Shown piece by piece: positions 20,226-29,585 of a DNA stretch of 34,003 nucleotides. The position numbers were made by a program, and so were the translations under genes. Origin of the DNA: an uncultured Lachnospiraceae bacterium (GTDB lineage: Bacteria > Bacillota > Clostridia > Lachnospirales > Lachnospiraceae); assembly GCA_946629665.1 (NCBI GenBank), contig CAMOYC010000006.1, positions 1 through 34,003 of the forward strand, in the 5' to 3' direction. Positions within the stretch are counted from its first letter, which is position 1, and the number at the start of each line of letters is the position of its first letter. The notes under the pieces are model-generated. The model saw nothing but the letters and a program-made list of their open reading frames with translations. It was not told the DNA's origin and did not search any database.

Positions 20226-23200
20226 TTAGAGTAAATGCAGTCGGAATATCCTGTGAACAAAATGGATCCGTCCTGCCATTTTCCTGCGGACCGTATTCAG
20301 GTAGCGGACCGCTTTTTCTGCCTCTGCCCGGGTCAGTTCCCTCGGAGCATAGACCGCCTTCTGCCGGATCCGGATCATTTCAGCCAGTTTTCGCTTCGAT
20401 AGCGTGCCGTCCAGAGCCAGCAGGCGCTGCTCGGTCCGGCAGGTACGATTATCCCGGCATTCTTTCCATTTTTTCTGATTCTTCCCGGCCACCTCAAGTT
20501 CCAGAGCGTCCAGGGTGCTGATCAGCCGGTCATAATGGAGAACAACCAGCTCTCCGTATCTGCCCCGCTCATAGAGGCTTCGGCCCTTCCAGGCAAAGAT
20601 AGCTGTGTGGAAGACAAAGCGCAGGAGCATAAACACAAGCAGGAAGGCCAGTCCGATCCCGAGAGTCATCAGCAGGAGTATCAGTGCACTCCGTCCTTCC
20701 CCGGCTGTTTCGCTCTGCAGATCCATCTCCTCTTCCTGAGCCTGAGATTTTTCTTCGGTCTTGTCCTTCTTGGACCCCCGGTCCGATTCTGTGGCCTGAT
20801 CCGTGTCCTCTTTTTCCCGGGAATTTTCATCCTTTTTCTTTTGCTCTTCTTTACGGGACTCCTGTTGATCTTTTTCTTTCCCGCTGTCCTCATCGCCTGG
20901 CTTTGTTTCCTGCTCTTTATCCAGAGCATTTTCTTTGTCATCAGAAGTATTCTCCGGGTCTTTTTCCGGATCCTGGCTGGCCAGGGCAGCTTCTTCCTTA
21001 TAGTAAGGCTGCCCCATCATCTCCTCGTATTCCGGTAATACTTCAACCGGGATCCAGCCCTTCTCTTCGATATAGACTTCCGGCCAGGCATGGGCGTATT
21101 CTTCCGTGATCGTCTCGTTTCTCACGCCGCCTTTCCCCTGCCCGGGAGGCAGGATATAGCCTTCCACGTACCGGGCCGGGATTCCGTAATAGCGGAACAT
21201 AAGTACAGCCGCGGCTGCATAGTGCACATCATATCCTTTTTTATTGTCACGGAAAAACCATTCCGCGAAATCTTTCTCCGCCGTCAGTTTTCCGGGGTTT
21301 TCATCATAGGTGACCGATCTGTTCAGCCAGGTCTGGACCCGTCCGATGATCGATGTTACGGTATCATTCTTACGCCGGCCGTCCTCCAGGGTCTTCTGGA
21401 GGAGAGTCTGGATCTTCCGGTCCAGGAGCAGGCAGGTGGCATCCACGTAATTACTGTAGATACCGGCATTCTCATCTTCCCCGTTCAGCCGGCTCATCCT
21501 GCCTGCCGCAGAGGGCAGGAGGGTCATGCTCCATCGATTGCGTCCGAGAAAGCCGGAAGCCCTCATGGTTTCTCCGGTACCTACCAGGCAATCCGTCTCC
21601 GTGGTGTACCAGGCCGGGTCTGCTTCGTAAGGAACGTACATATATTTTCTGCTGCCACCCACATTCTGCAGGGACAGGGAGTAGCTTGTTTTCCTGATGG
21701 AGGGATCTTTCCGGTCTGAGGACAGGTACCGCCTCATCCCCTTAGCCAGCTGGGAAAGGCCGTAAAAGTCTGCTTTCTCATGCAGATAGTCTGTCACCGA
21801 GACCCATCCTCCGCTCTGGGCGGTCCAGTCTCCTGTGTAGGAATTCTGCAGGGAGAGACCACCTACTGTTTCCATCATCCGGATCATCTCCTGGTCCGCT
21901 CCCCAGAGATTATCCTCAAAGATAATCCCGGTAAAGCCACGCAGATAGATTCCGTCCCGGCTGCCGGTGCGCACTTTCAGGTCCGGGCTGTCATCCCGGG
22001 CCATCTTTCCGGCTTTCATCAGATCTCCGTCCGGGAGCACTCCTGCATCCTGGTGATAACGAAGACTGTCAAGCCATTTGCCTGCCGCGCTCCTCCCGGA
22101 TCCCATCTGCAGGCCGCCAATGCTCAGAATACAGACGATCAGCAGCATGGGCAAGGCTCCGATGGCTGACCCCCAGGTGGACGGGGCGATCAGCAGCAGG
22201 TAAAACAAAAGAAGGCAGACCAGGGCTGTGATCCCCGGCTGCGTTCCGACCCTGAGCACAGGAATCAGAAAAGCCACAGAAAGCAGAAAAGTCAGCAGAG
22301 CAGGCCATCTTTTCCTCAACTTCCCGCCCAAACCGGTCAGCAGCATGCTGACTGCCAGGCCTGCCGCGATCTGGCAAAGGATCCTTCCGGCTCCTTCCGA
22401 CAGGTCAATGATCCCGATTCCGAAAGATTCCTGCAGGATTCCGGGAAAGCCCAGCCTGACTCCGGCATCTTTCAGAAGCACCGCCATCTGGTTCCAGCCG
22501 TCCCCGAACCCCCGGCGGGGCCAGGGCAGGGCCATAGCCAGAAGCGGCAATAGGAAGAATACAGTTACTGTCAGCCATTTTCTTGCTCCAAGATGGATCT
22601 CGCTCCTGCCGGAGTCCATGAGAACAAACAGGAAAGCCAGGCCAAAGGCCGCCAGGGACAGCACCAATCCGGTGTAGGTCCAGCCGGTCTGCCCGCAGAA
22701 CAGCCAAAGCAGGGACAACATGGAAAAGGCCAGGGTAAAGGCCGGTCCGATCCCGGTAAGGGACGTATCCTCCAGGCGGTCCGGATCGCGGAAATGATAG
22801 GCCTCGTCACTGTTTCCGAACTGCGGCTCCCAATCTTCCTCCATCCGATAGACGGAAGTTCCGCACCAATCCGGAAGGACCGCGCTTCCCATCCAGTAGT
22901 CGGTCAGGTATATGATCTCGCTGCACAGGTTCTTATATTCCTCCGGGATCTCCGCCAGGGCAGGTATGTCATGCTCGTAAAAGGATGCCCGAAAGAGAAG
23001 GCTGAAGGTCTCATCCAGCATGGAGAGATTCTCCACACGCCGGAGGATCCATTCTCCCTTAAAGTCACTGCGCCAGCAAAGAAAATGAGGCTGGCCCCTC
23101 TCCACCAGATGCTGGGACAGGGACACATACATCTCGACCAGCTCATCGATCCTCCAGATCTTCTTCTGATCCATCCGGGTCTCCAGAAACAGGACCGGCA

Positions 23201-23894
23201 TGTGACGGACCGGGCTCTCCAGTTCCTTCACCATATAGTCATCGCTTTTTCCGGTAAGTTTCCAGTGGATCTGCCGCAGGGAATCCTCCTGCTGATAGGG
23301 CCGCACACCGGACCAGGAGGTAGGGTCCGTTCCCCTCCGGTTGGCTATATCCTCCTCCCCGTAGAGGTTGGAGGTACCCGGCTCCAGACTGATCTCCGGT
23401 TCCCGGGTTTCCGGCAGGACCATCAGTTCCTGGTCCTGATCCAGGGGAATGACCTTCAGGAACAGGCCGTAAAGGCCAGGCAGACGGGCAGAGTCCGCCT
23501 GCAGACGGATCAGGCCCAGGTATTCAGGCCGGATCTCCAGACGTGCCTGCCAGACGCTGTCACCCACATAGGTAAGCTTCAGGATTACAGGATCTTCGTC
23601 TCCCATAAAATAAGAACTCAGCTTCACCCGGACCGTACCTGCAAACAAAGGCAGTTTCCTGCCGGGAGCCTGCAGACGGATCACGGCAGTTATTTTTTTC
23701 TTTTTTACGGTATAGGCGGGCAGATCGATGCTGCAGCGCATATCCCCAGGCAGCAGCAGATCGTAGACCAGCCCGATGCAAGCTGCCAGGACCAGTGAGG
23801 CTGACAGCCAGACCGCATAGTTTCCGCCAAGGAAAATACTTAACAGCACCACCGTACAGACGGCAATGCCCGCCGATATTCTCCTTATTTTCAT
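20226..23894 (-). CDS. DUF58 - TM - transglutaminase-like (TgpA-type) fusion protein, 1222 aa
   Basis: DUF58 motif SWSGVRPYQQEDSLRQIHWKLTGKSDDYMVKE; multi-TM middle; transglutaminase-core segment KKGYDVHYAAAAVLMFRYYGIPARYVEGY...EYAHAWPEVYIEEKGWIPVEV; charged linker, terminal TM and cytoplasmic tail. Confidence 0.9.
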   Translation of the reverse strand: MKIRRISAGIAVCTVVLLSIFLGGNYAVWLSASLVLAACIGLVYDLLLPGDMRCSIDLPAYTVKKKKITAVIRLQAPGRKLPLFAGTVRVKLSSYFMGDEDPVILKLTYVGDSVWQARLEIRPEYLGLIRLQADSARLPGLYGLFLKVIPLDQDQELMVLPETREPEISLEPGTSNLYGEEDIANRRGTDPTSWSGVRPYQQEDSLRQIHWKLTGKSDDYMVKELESPVRHMPVLFLETRMDQKKIWRIDELVEMYVSLSQHLVERGQPHFLCWRSDFKGEWILRRVENLSMLDETFSLLFRASFYEHDIPALAEIPEEYKNLCSEIIYLTDYWMGSAVLPDWCGTSVYRMEEDWEPQFGNSDEAYHFRDPDRLEDTSLTGIGPAFTLAFSMLSLLWLFCGQTGWTYTGLVLSLAAFGLAFLFVLMDSGRSEIHLGARKWLTVTVFFLLPLLAMALPWPRRGFGDGWNQMAVLLKDAGVRLGFPGILQESFGIGIIDLSEGAGRILCQIAAGLAVSMLLTGLGGKLRKRWPALLTFLLSVAFLIPVLRVGTQPGITALVCLLLFYLLLIAPSTWGSAIGALPMLLIVCILSIGGLQMGSGRSAAGKWLDSLRYHQDAGVLPDGDLMKAGKMARDDSPDLKVRTGSRDGIYLRGFTGIIFEDNLWGADQEMIRMMETVGGLSLQNSYTGDWTAQSGGWVSVTDYLHEKADFYGLSQLAKGMRRYLSSDRKDPSIRKTSYSLSLQNVGGSRKYMYVPYEADPAWYTTETDCLVGTGETMRASGFLGRNRWSMTLLPSAAGRMSRLNGEDENAGIYSNYVDATCLLLDRKIQTLLQKTLEDGRRKNDTVTSIIGRVQTWLNRSVTYDENPGKLTAEKDFAEWFFRDNKKGYDVHYAAAAVLMFRYYGIPARYVEGYILPPGQGKGGVRNETITEEYAHAWPEVYIEEKGWIPVEVLPEYEEMMGQPYYKEEAALASQDPEKDPENTSDDKENALDKEQETKPGDEDSGKEKDQQESRKEEQKKKDENSREKEDTDQATESDRGSKKDKTEEKSQAQEEEMDLQSETAGEGRSALILLLMTLGIGLAFLLVFMLLRFVFHTAIFAWKGRSLYERGRYGELVVLHYDRLISTLDALELEVAGKNQKKWKECRDNRTCRTEQRLLALDGTLSKRKLAEMIRIRQKAVYAPRELTRAEAEKAVRYLNTVRRKMAGRIHFVHRIFRLHLL

Positions 23895-24823
23895 CGTTTA
23901 TCCGGCACCCTTACCTTTCCGCAGATCTCCCGGGTCACACGGACCGCATCATGGTCGGACAGTCTTGCCCGGGAGTGGAGGATCAGCCGGTGTCTGTAGA
24001 CATCCACGATCACATCCTGCACATCCTCCGGCACCACATAATCTCTTCCTGCCAGATAGGCTCCTGCCTTGCACATGCGGACCAGAGCCAGAGAACCTCT
24101 GGGGCTGACCCCCAGCTGCACCATCTCATGTTTTCTGGAGGCTTCCGCCAGCAGGGCAACATACTCATAGATCAGGGGGGAAACTTTTACCGCATTTACT
24201 TCCTCCCGCATGGCCAGAAGCTCCTCTGCGGTGATCACACAGGAAACCTGGTCGATCGGGTCGGAATGTCCTCTTGCTGCAAGAAGTTTCACCTCATCTT
24301 CCACACCGGGATATCCCATGGACAGCTGGATCGCAAAACGGTCTAGCTGGGATTCCGGCAAAGGCATGGTTCCGGAAGATCCCACGGGGTTCTGGGTGGC
24401 AAATACAATAAAGGGATCCGGCAGAGTCCTGGTCACTCCATCCACAGTGACCTGCCCTTCCTCCATTACCTCCAGCAGGGCGGACTGGGTCCGGCTGGAG
24501 GTCCGGTTAATCTCGTCGGCCAGCAGCAGGTTGGTCATTACCGCACCTTCCCGAAAAGAAAATGTTCCGGCCTCCTTGTCATAATAATAGAATCCGGTCA
24601 CGTCAGAAGGCATGACATCCGGCGTGAACTGGATTCGCCGATAGGATAAACCTAAAGACCTGGAAAAAGCCAGGGCCATGGTTGTTTTCCCCACCCCGGG
24701 CACGTCTTCCATCAGGATGTGGCCGCCGGAGAGGATCGCCATCCAGACCTTGCGGATGATCTCACGCTTTCCCATGATCACTTTATTTACTTCGTCAAGT
24801 ATCGCTTTTGCTTTGTTTTCCAA
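23891..24823 (-). CDS. MoxR-family AAA+ ATPase (likely TTG start at 24823)
   Basis: GGHILMEDVPGVGKTTMALAFSRSLGLSYRRIQFTPDVMPSDVTGF; LLADEINRTSSRTQSALLEVMEE. GGAGG lies just before TTG GAA AAC AAA GC. Confidence 0.93.
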   Translation of the reverse strand: MENKAKAILDEVNKVIMGKREIIRKVWMAILSGGHILMEDVPGVGKTTMALAFSRSLGLSYRRIQFTPDVMPSDVTGFYYYDKEAGTFSFREGAVMTNLLLADEINRTSSRTQSALLEVMEEGQVTVDGVTRTLPDPFIVFATQNPVGSSGTMPLPESQLDRFAIQLSMGYPGVEDEVKLLAARGHSDPIDQVSCVITAEELLAMREEVNAVKVSPLIYEYVALLAEASRKHEMVQLGVSPRGSLALVRMCKAGAYLAGRDYVVPEDVQDVIVDVYRHRLILHSRARLSDHDAVRVTREICGKVRVPDKR

Positions 24824-24847
24824 TGAATTTTCCTCCGAGGGGAATGA

Positions 24848-24890
24848 AAAGCGCCGGCACCGGTGGCAAGAGGCCACAGGTACCGGCACC
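24848..24890 (-). terminator. Candidate terminator between superoxide reductase and moxR
   Basis: 15-bp imperfect GC-rich stem GCCGGTACCTGTGGC-CTCTT-GCCACCGGTGCCGGC followed by GCTTTTC on the minus strand. Confidence 0.6.
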
Positions 24891-24938
24891 GTATTCATTC
24901 AATCTTTGATCAGCCAGGATAAGTGCTGGGCCTGTCAA

Positions 24939-25316
24939 TTATTTTCCTTCCCAAAGTCCGTGAAGGTTACAGTATTCCAGTGCGGATACAAATTCCTCAC
25001 CGTCAGCCAGCAGGAACTCTGCATAAGGCTTCTCAGCCGGTTTCAGATACTTGATCTGTCCGCCCTTTGTCGTGTTGATCGCGATGAACTGGATATAATG
25101 AGCATCCAGCATCGGATGTTCTACGGATCCTACTGCCACACAAACTTTATTACCCTCAACAGTCACAGCGGGAACATGCTTCTCTGCAGCGGCATCTGTT
25201 GTTCCGGGAATGAGAACTTCCATATCCTCGCCACAGCAAACAGTACCACAAGGGGAATCAATTAAAGTAGCGATGATCTTCTTGCACTTGTTACATCTGC
25301 TAATTTTCCATGCCAT
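24939..25316 (-). CDS. Desulfoferrodoxin / superoxide reductase
   Basis: CNKC...CC N-terminal iron site; EKHVP, HPMLDAH and CNLHGLW active-site motifs. Confidence 0.95.
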   Translation of the reverse strand: MAWKISRCNKCKKIIATLIDSPCGTVCCGEDMEVLIPGTTDAAAEKHVPAVTVEGNKVCVAVGSVEHPMLDAHYIQFIAINTTKGGQIKYLKPAEKPYAEFLLADGEEFVSALEYCNLHGLWEGK

Positions 25317-25405
25317 AGTTATACTCCTTTCAATGACAGAGCCGGTTAGGGAAGCTCTGCATCATACACAACATAGAACAATAAACCTCTTCAAAATGTA
25401 CATAT

Positions 25406-25434
25406 ATAATACAATATATATGATTTAAAGTCAA
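25406..25434 (-). promoter_or_regulatory. Promoter of the superoxide reductase gene
   Basis: Minus strand TTGACT (25429-25434), 17-nt spacer, TATTAT (25406-25411). Confidence 0.65.
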
Positions 25435-25489
25435 TCAAACTCCACCGCAGATCAGACGCTTTTCAAAACTGTCTGACAGAGACTTTTCA

Positions 25490-26431
25490 TCACATTTTCA
25501 GGCAGAGATAAGCGAAGTATCCTGCGTAGAAAAGAAGGAGGAGCGCACCTCCCGGCCTGGTCAGTTTCCGCTTTCTTACCACCAGGATCCAGAGCAGGAC
25601 CGCTGCAGCGATCGCAATGATCCCGTCTACGAGGAACTCCGGGGAAAATACGACCGGACAGATCAGGCCTGTGGTACCCACAACAAACAAAATATTGAAA
25701 ATATTGCTGCCTACGATATTGCCGATCGCGATATCCGCACTTCCTTTTCTGGCAGCCGTCACGGAAGTGAACAGTTCCGGGAGAGAGGTTCCCAGGGCAA
25801 CCACAGTCAGGGCGATAAATCTTTCACTCATTCCCAGAATCCGTGAGATTGCCGTCGCCGCATCGACAGCCACATCGGACCCCTTTATGATCATGATAAT
25901 CCCCACGATCGTCAGCAAGATCAGCAGCCAGATCGGCTTATCCTTATTGGCTGCCGCCTCCTCCTCGCCATCCGATTGACGGGCCATCCGAAACAGGTAG
26001 ATCATGAATCCGATGAAGAATACCCAGAGGATCACTCCTTCGAAAAAACCAATCTTATGATCCGTCATCCCCAGTACCAGCAGGAGAACCGTCATGGCTA
26101 TCATAAAAGGCATTTCCACCTTCACGGTACTCTCGGCCACCGCGATGGGAATCAGGACCGCTGACAGTCCAAGGATCACCAGAACATTAATAATATTACT
26201 GCCCAGCACATTTCCGATCGTGATGGCTGCGCTGCCTTTTAAAGCGGATGCGATGCTGACTGCAGCCTCCGGGGCACTGGTCCCCATCGCCACGATCGTC
26301 AGACCGATCACCAATTGGGGAATCCCGAACTTACCTGCAATTCCCGCAGCACCATCAACAAACCAATCTGCCCCTTTCATCAGAAGGACAAATCCTATGA
26401 TCAACAGACCAAGCTGGATTAATATCTCCAT
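25490..26431 (-). CDS. Calcium/sodium antiporter (CaCA, YrbG type)
   Basis: Two inverted repeats with GTSAPEAAVSIASAL...GNVLGSNIINVLV and GTSLPELFTSVTAARKG...GNIVGSNIFNIL. Confidence 0.95.
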   Translation of the reverse strand: MEILIQLGLLIIGFVLLMKGADWFVDGAAGIAGKFGIPQLVIGLTIVAMGTSAPEAAVSIASALKGSAAITIGNVLGSNIINVLVILGLSAVLIPIAVAESTVKVEMPFMIAMTVLLLVLGMTDHKIGFFEGVILWVFFIGFMIYLFRMARQSDGEEEAAANKDKPIWLLILLTIVGIIMIIKGSDVAVDAATAISRILGMSERFIALTVVALGTSLPELFTSVTAARKGSADIAIGNIVGSNIFNILFVVGTTGLICPVVFSPEFLVDGIIAIAAAVLLWILVVRKRKLTRPGGALLLLFYAGYFAYLCLKM

Positions 26432-26457
26432 TTTTAATCCTTTCTTTCCAACCGTTC

Positions 26458-27057
26458 CTAGAGGACGGATTTTAAATATTCCATCAGTTTGTCAAAATCC
26501 TCGAAAGCCGGCAGGTCCGGATTATCTGCCAGGATCTGGTCCGTGCTCCGGAACAGGAACCCGTTTTCTCCGGCACGGATCATGCCCAGGTCGTTGTAGC
26601 TGTCCCCGCCGGAAATCGTTGTAAAACCGATGGACTGCAGTGCTTTTACCGTCGATAACTTGGAATTCTCGATCCGCATTTTATAGCCGGTGATAGCACC
26701 GTTATCCGCTACTTCCAGAGAGTTGCAGAACAGGGTAGGCCAGCCCAGCTTCTCCATCAAAGGTTTGGCAAACTGGGTAAAGGTGTCACTGATAATGATC
26801 ACCTGGGTCATAGCCCGCAGTTCATCCAGAAAAGCCCTCGCTCCCGGAAGCGGATCGATCGTAGCGATCGTGTCCTGGATCTCTTTCAGGCCAAGGCCAT
26901 GTTCCTTCAGGATTCCCAGTCTCCAGTTCATCAGCTTGTCATAATCCGGCTCGTCTCTGGTCGTTCTCTTTAATTCCGGAATCCCGCTCGCCTTAGAAAA
27001 TGCAATCCAGATCTCCGGCACCAGTACTCCTTCCAAATCAAGGCACACAATTTTCAT
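26458..27057 (-). CDS. thrH: Bifunctional phosphoserine phosphatase/homoserine phosphotransferase
   Basis: MKIVCLDLEGVLVPEIWIAFSKASGIPELKRTTRDEPDYDKLMNWRL...GGDSYNDLGMI; HAD family, ThrH type. Confidence 0.92.
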   Translation of the reverse strand: MKIVCLDLEGVLVPEIWIAFSKASGIPELKRTTRDEPDYDKLMNWRLGILKEHGLGLKEIQDTIATIDPLPGARAFLDELRAMTQVIIISDTFTQFAKPLMEKLGWPTLFCNSLEVADNGAITGYKMRIENSKLSTVKALQSIGFTTISGGDSYNDLGMIRAGENGFLFRSTDQILADNPDLPAFEDFDKLMEYLKSVL

Positions 27058-27127
27058 AGTCTAATCTCCTATTGTAATGATATTTTTTGTGATTATATTT
27101 AATGTTGATCCATGCGGACGACAGGGC

Positions 27128-29545
27128 TTAGTCTGCCGGGGCCGGCTCAGACCAATAATGCTGGTTATAGATGTCCGTGAACCGGTAGAGTAACTTAACA
27201 TCACCTTTCCCGACATTGGTATTACTGATGACCAGCTCATCCATGTCTCCGGGAACCGTGAACCGCTCACCCAGCTCGTAGTTGTCAATGAATTTCCCGT
27301 TGTAATCATAGAAATCACAGAGGAAGTCGATCTTGTCACCTTTCTTCAGAGGGGTCAGGCCCCTGGCTACCGTCTCCGTGTCTTTCTCATCATAATCTGT
27401 CCGGGCACCCGCCACATATCCTTTCGGGTGCTCATTGTCGAACATCAGGATCAGCTGCACATCCTCACCGTTCAGCACGGCCGGAACCCTGCCGGTGATC
27501 GTGTAAGCGTCTCCGTCTTCCGTCGTATCCAGGTGATAGTAGGCAACCGGTTTTCCGTTGATGGAAACCCAGGTCTTGTCATCGCCGGCAAGCAGGTTGC
27601 CGTCTTCATCGAAATCAAAGACATTGTCAAGGCCCAGGTCAACGTATCCCTCACCGTCATCGTAGAACATGTTGAGATCCAGCTGGGTCACCAGATTCCA
27701 CTGGTCCTCATCCAGAGAGATCACCTGCTGGCCATCCGAATTCTCCTGCCATACCAATTTGGAAGCATCAAACTGATTCTCTCCAATATAAGCTGCCATG
27801 TTCTCATCGCTGATGGACTTGCCTGTAAAGAAATCCATGTTTCCGCTGTTCAGGCCGGAGATGTTGATCCCGCCGGAACCACCCATGAACAGACCAAGCA
27901 GGTCTGCGATATCGGAACTGCTCGGACCGGAACTGCTTTGTCCGGAGCTGCTCTGTCCGGAGCTCCCCTGGACCAGGTTGCTGAAGTCAAACAGGGAAGG
28001 AGCCGGGCTGGTTGTGCCGCCGCTTGCGATCTGGCCGCCGACTTCCATGCTGGCGAACTCGCGGATACACTCGGAGAAGTCATTATCCACGCCGATCTCC
28101 TGGTTGATCTTTACCGCTTTGTCCACGTTCCGTGTCTGCTGATAAGGGAAGTAGACCGAGAGTCCGTAGGCATTGGTCATATTACGGGATGTCATATTGT
28201 ATTTTACTGCATCCAGAAGAACCTGAGCGAGGTTGTCGCCTTCCGCAGTCTCCATTTTTTTCGCAAAATGTACCAGGTCGATCTGGTCGATCCTGGAGGA
28301 CCGGGCGAATTCTCTTGTAACGCTTCTTGCTGCAGAAACTTTACTGTAATTATTATTCTTGATCAGCTCACGGGTGTCTTTGGCAAAGGCCGTGAAATCA
28401 TCCGGGAATGTCTCCTGGAGCTCCGCCAGGTCCACCACGGAAAGGGTGGTCTGCTGCCCTGCGCACTTCTGGTTGCACACGCTGACAAAGTCGTCGACAA
28501 TATTTTTTCCGATCTGGAGCGTGCTCATGGAAGTGTCCGCGGAGAACCTGGACAGCCAGTTGGTATAGTACCAGCCTACACCGGGCTCCGTCTCCTCGGA
28601 AGCGATCATGTAGTCCGCATATTGACTGAGCATCTTGGCATTCTCTACAGTAGCCATCAGACAGCAGTCAAATCCGATAAAGTCAAACTTCATTCCCGCG
28701 TTATTCAGCGCAGTATTGATTCCGGAAAGAGTCATGGAACCGCTGCGGGGATTCTTCTCATCGTAACCGTAGCCGCTGATGGAGCCGCCGCCGTGATCCC
28801 AGAAGATCAACTCATTCCTGTCCGCAGGGAAGTGCTTCTTGCCCCACTTGATGAATTCCGTGAGGGTAGCGGGGCTGGTCATCGCACCGGTGCCCATGTT
28901 CTTCTCCAGGCACCTGAGACCGCCTCCGGTCACCTGGTAGATCTGGTTGACCTTGCTGCTGACGATATTGTTCCGCCAGCCCTTGCAGCCACCTGTGTAT
29001 ACGATCACATTCATTTTCTTCCCGATGTCAGCCTTCGCCATCTCGGAAAGATCGCTGGTTGCCATGCCGCTTCTGGACTCTAAGTCCGTACCGCACATGT
29101 AGACCATGATCGTTACCGTATCTTCTCCGCCGCCCTTGATGGTCTGATACTTGGGCCGGGCCTCGGAAGACACCCTCTCATTCAGTTTGCCGGTATTGGC
29201 ACCGTTAGTCCATCCGCTCTGGTCATTCTGGCCGCCGCTGATGCTGCTGTAATAGCCGGGACCGTTTCCGGAGGAGGAACTTCCGCCTCCGAGGCCGCCC
29301 AGCAGACCACTGCCAAGACCTCCGCCTCCGCCCAGCAGGGCGATCAGGAGGATAATGATCGCCGGGATCGGCAATCCTCTCTGTCCTCCGCTTCTCTTTC
29401 CGCCGGAACCGCCAAAGTCCCCACCGCCGGAAGGGCCATGACCGGTACCCACAGGACCGGTACCCCGGCCCTCTCCTCTTCTATGCACACCGGAGCCTCC
29501 TCCGGTAACGTACTTGTCTCTACTTCTCGGTCTCTTTCTGTCCAT
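27128..29545 (-). CDS. Clostripain-family (C11) cysteine peptidase with Gly-rich N-terminus and single TM
   Basis: FWDHGGGSISGYGYDE and FDFIGFDCCLMATVENA catalytic His/Cys contexts. Confidence 0.9.
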   Translation of the reverse strand: MDRKRPRSRDKYVTGGGSGVHRRGEGRGTGPVGTGHGPSGGGDFGGSGGKRSGGQRGLPIPAIIILLIALLGGGGGLGSGLLGGLGGGSSSSGNGPGYYSSISGGQNDQSGWTNGANTGKLNERVSSEARPKYQTIKGGGEDTVTIMVYMCGTDLESRSGMATSDLSEMAKADIGKKMNVIVYTGGCKGWRNNIVSSKVNQIYQVTGGGLRCLEKNMGTGAMTSPATLTEFIKWGKKHFPADRNELIFWDHGGGSISGYGYDEKNPRSGSMTLSGINTALNNAGMKFDFIGFDCCLMATVENAKMLSQYADYMIASEETEPGVGWYYTNWLSRFSADTSMSTLQIGKNIVDDFVSVCNQKCAGQQTTLSVVDLAELQETFPDDFTAFAKDTRELIKNNNYSKVSAARSVTREFARSSRIDQIDLVHFAKKMETAEGDNLAQVLLDAVKYNMTSRNMTNAYGLSVYFPYQQTRNVDKAVKINQEIGVDNDFSECIREFASMEVGGQIASGGTTSPAPSLFDFSNLVQGSSGQSSSGQSSSGPSSSDIADLLGLFMGGSGGINISGLNSGNMDFFTGKSISDENMAAYIGENQFDASKLVWQENSDGQQVISLDEDQWNLVTQLDLNMFYDDGEGYVDLGLDNVFDFDEDGNLLAGDDKTWVSINGKPVAYYHLDTTEDGDAYTITGRVPAVLNGEDVQLILMFDNEHPKGYVAGARTDYDEKDTETVARGLTPLKKGDKIDFLCDFYDYNGKFIDNYELGERFTVPGDMDELVISNTNVGKGDVKLLYRFTDIYNQHYWSEPAPAD

Positions 29546-29585
29546 CTGATCTCCTCCTTCCCAAACAATGTGCTTTCAGGGAAGA

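Noticed and set aside
22593-23798. 401-aa plus-strand ORF
   Set aside because: Antisense to the DUF58-transglutaminase gene, H/Q/L/G-rich shadow ORF without a family signature.
27428-29083. 551-aa plus-strand ORF
   Set aside because: Fully antisense to the clostripain-family gene; low-complexity, no recognisable motifs or RBS; explained by GC-rich codon bias of the real gene.
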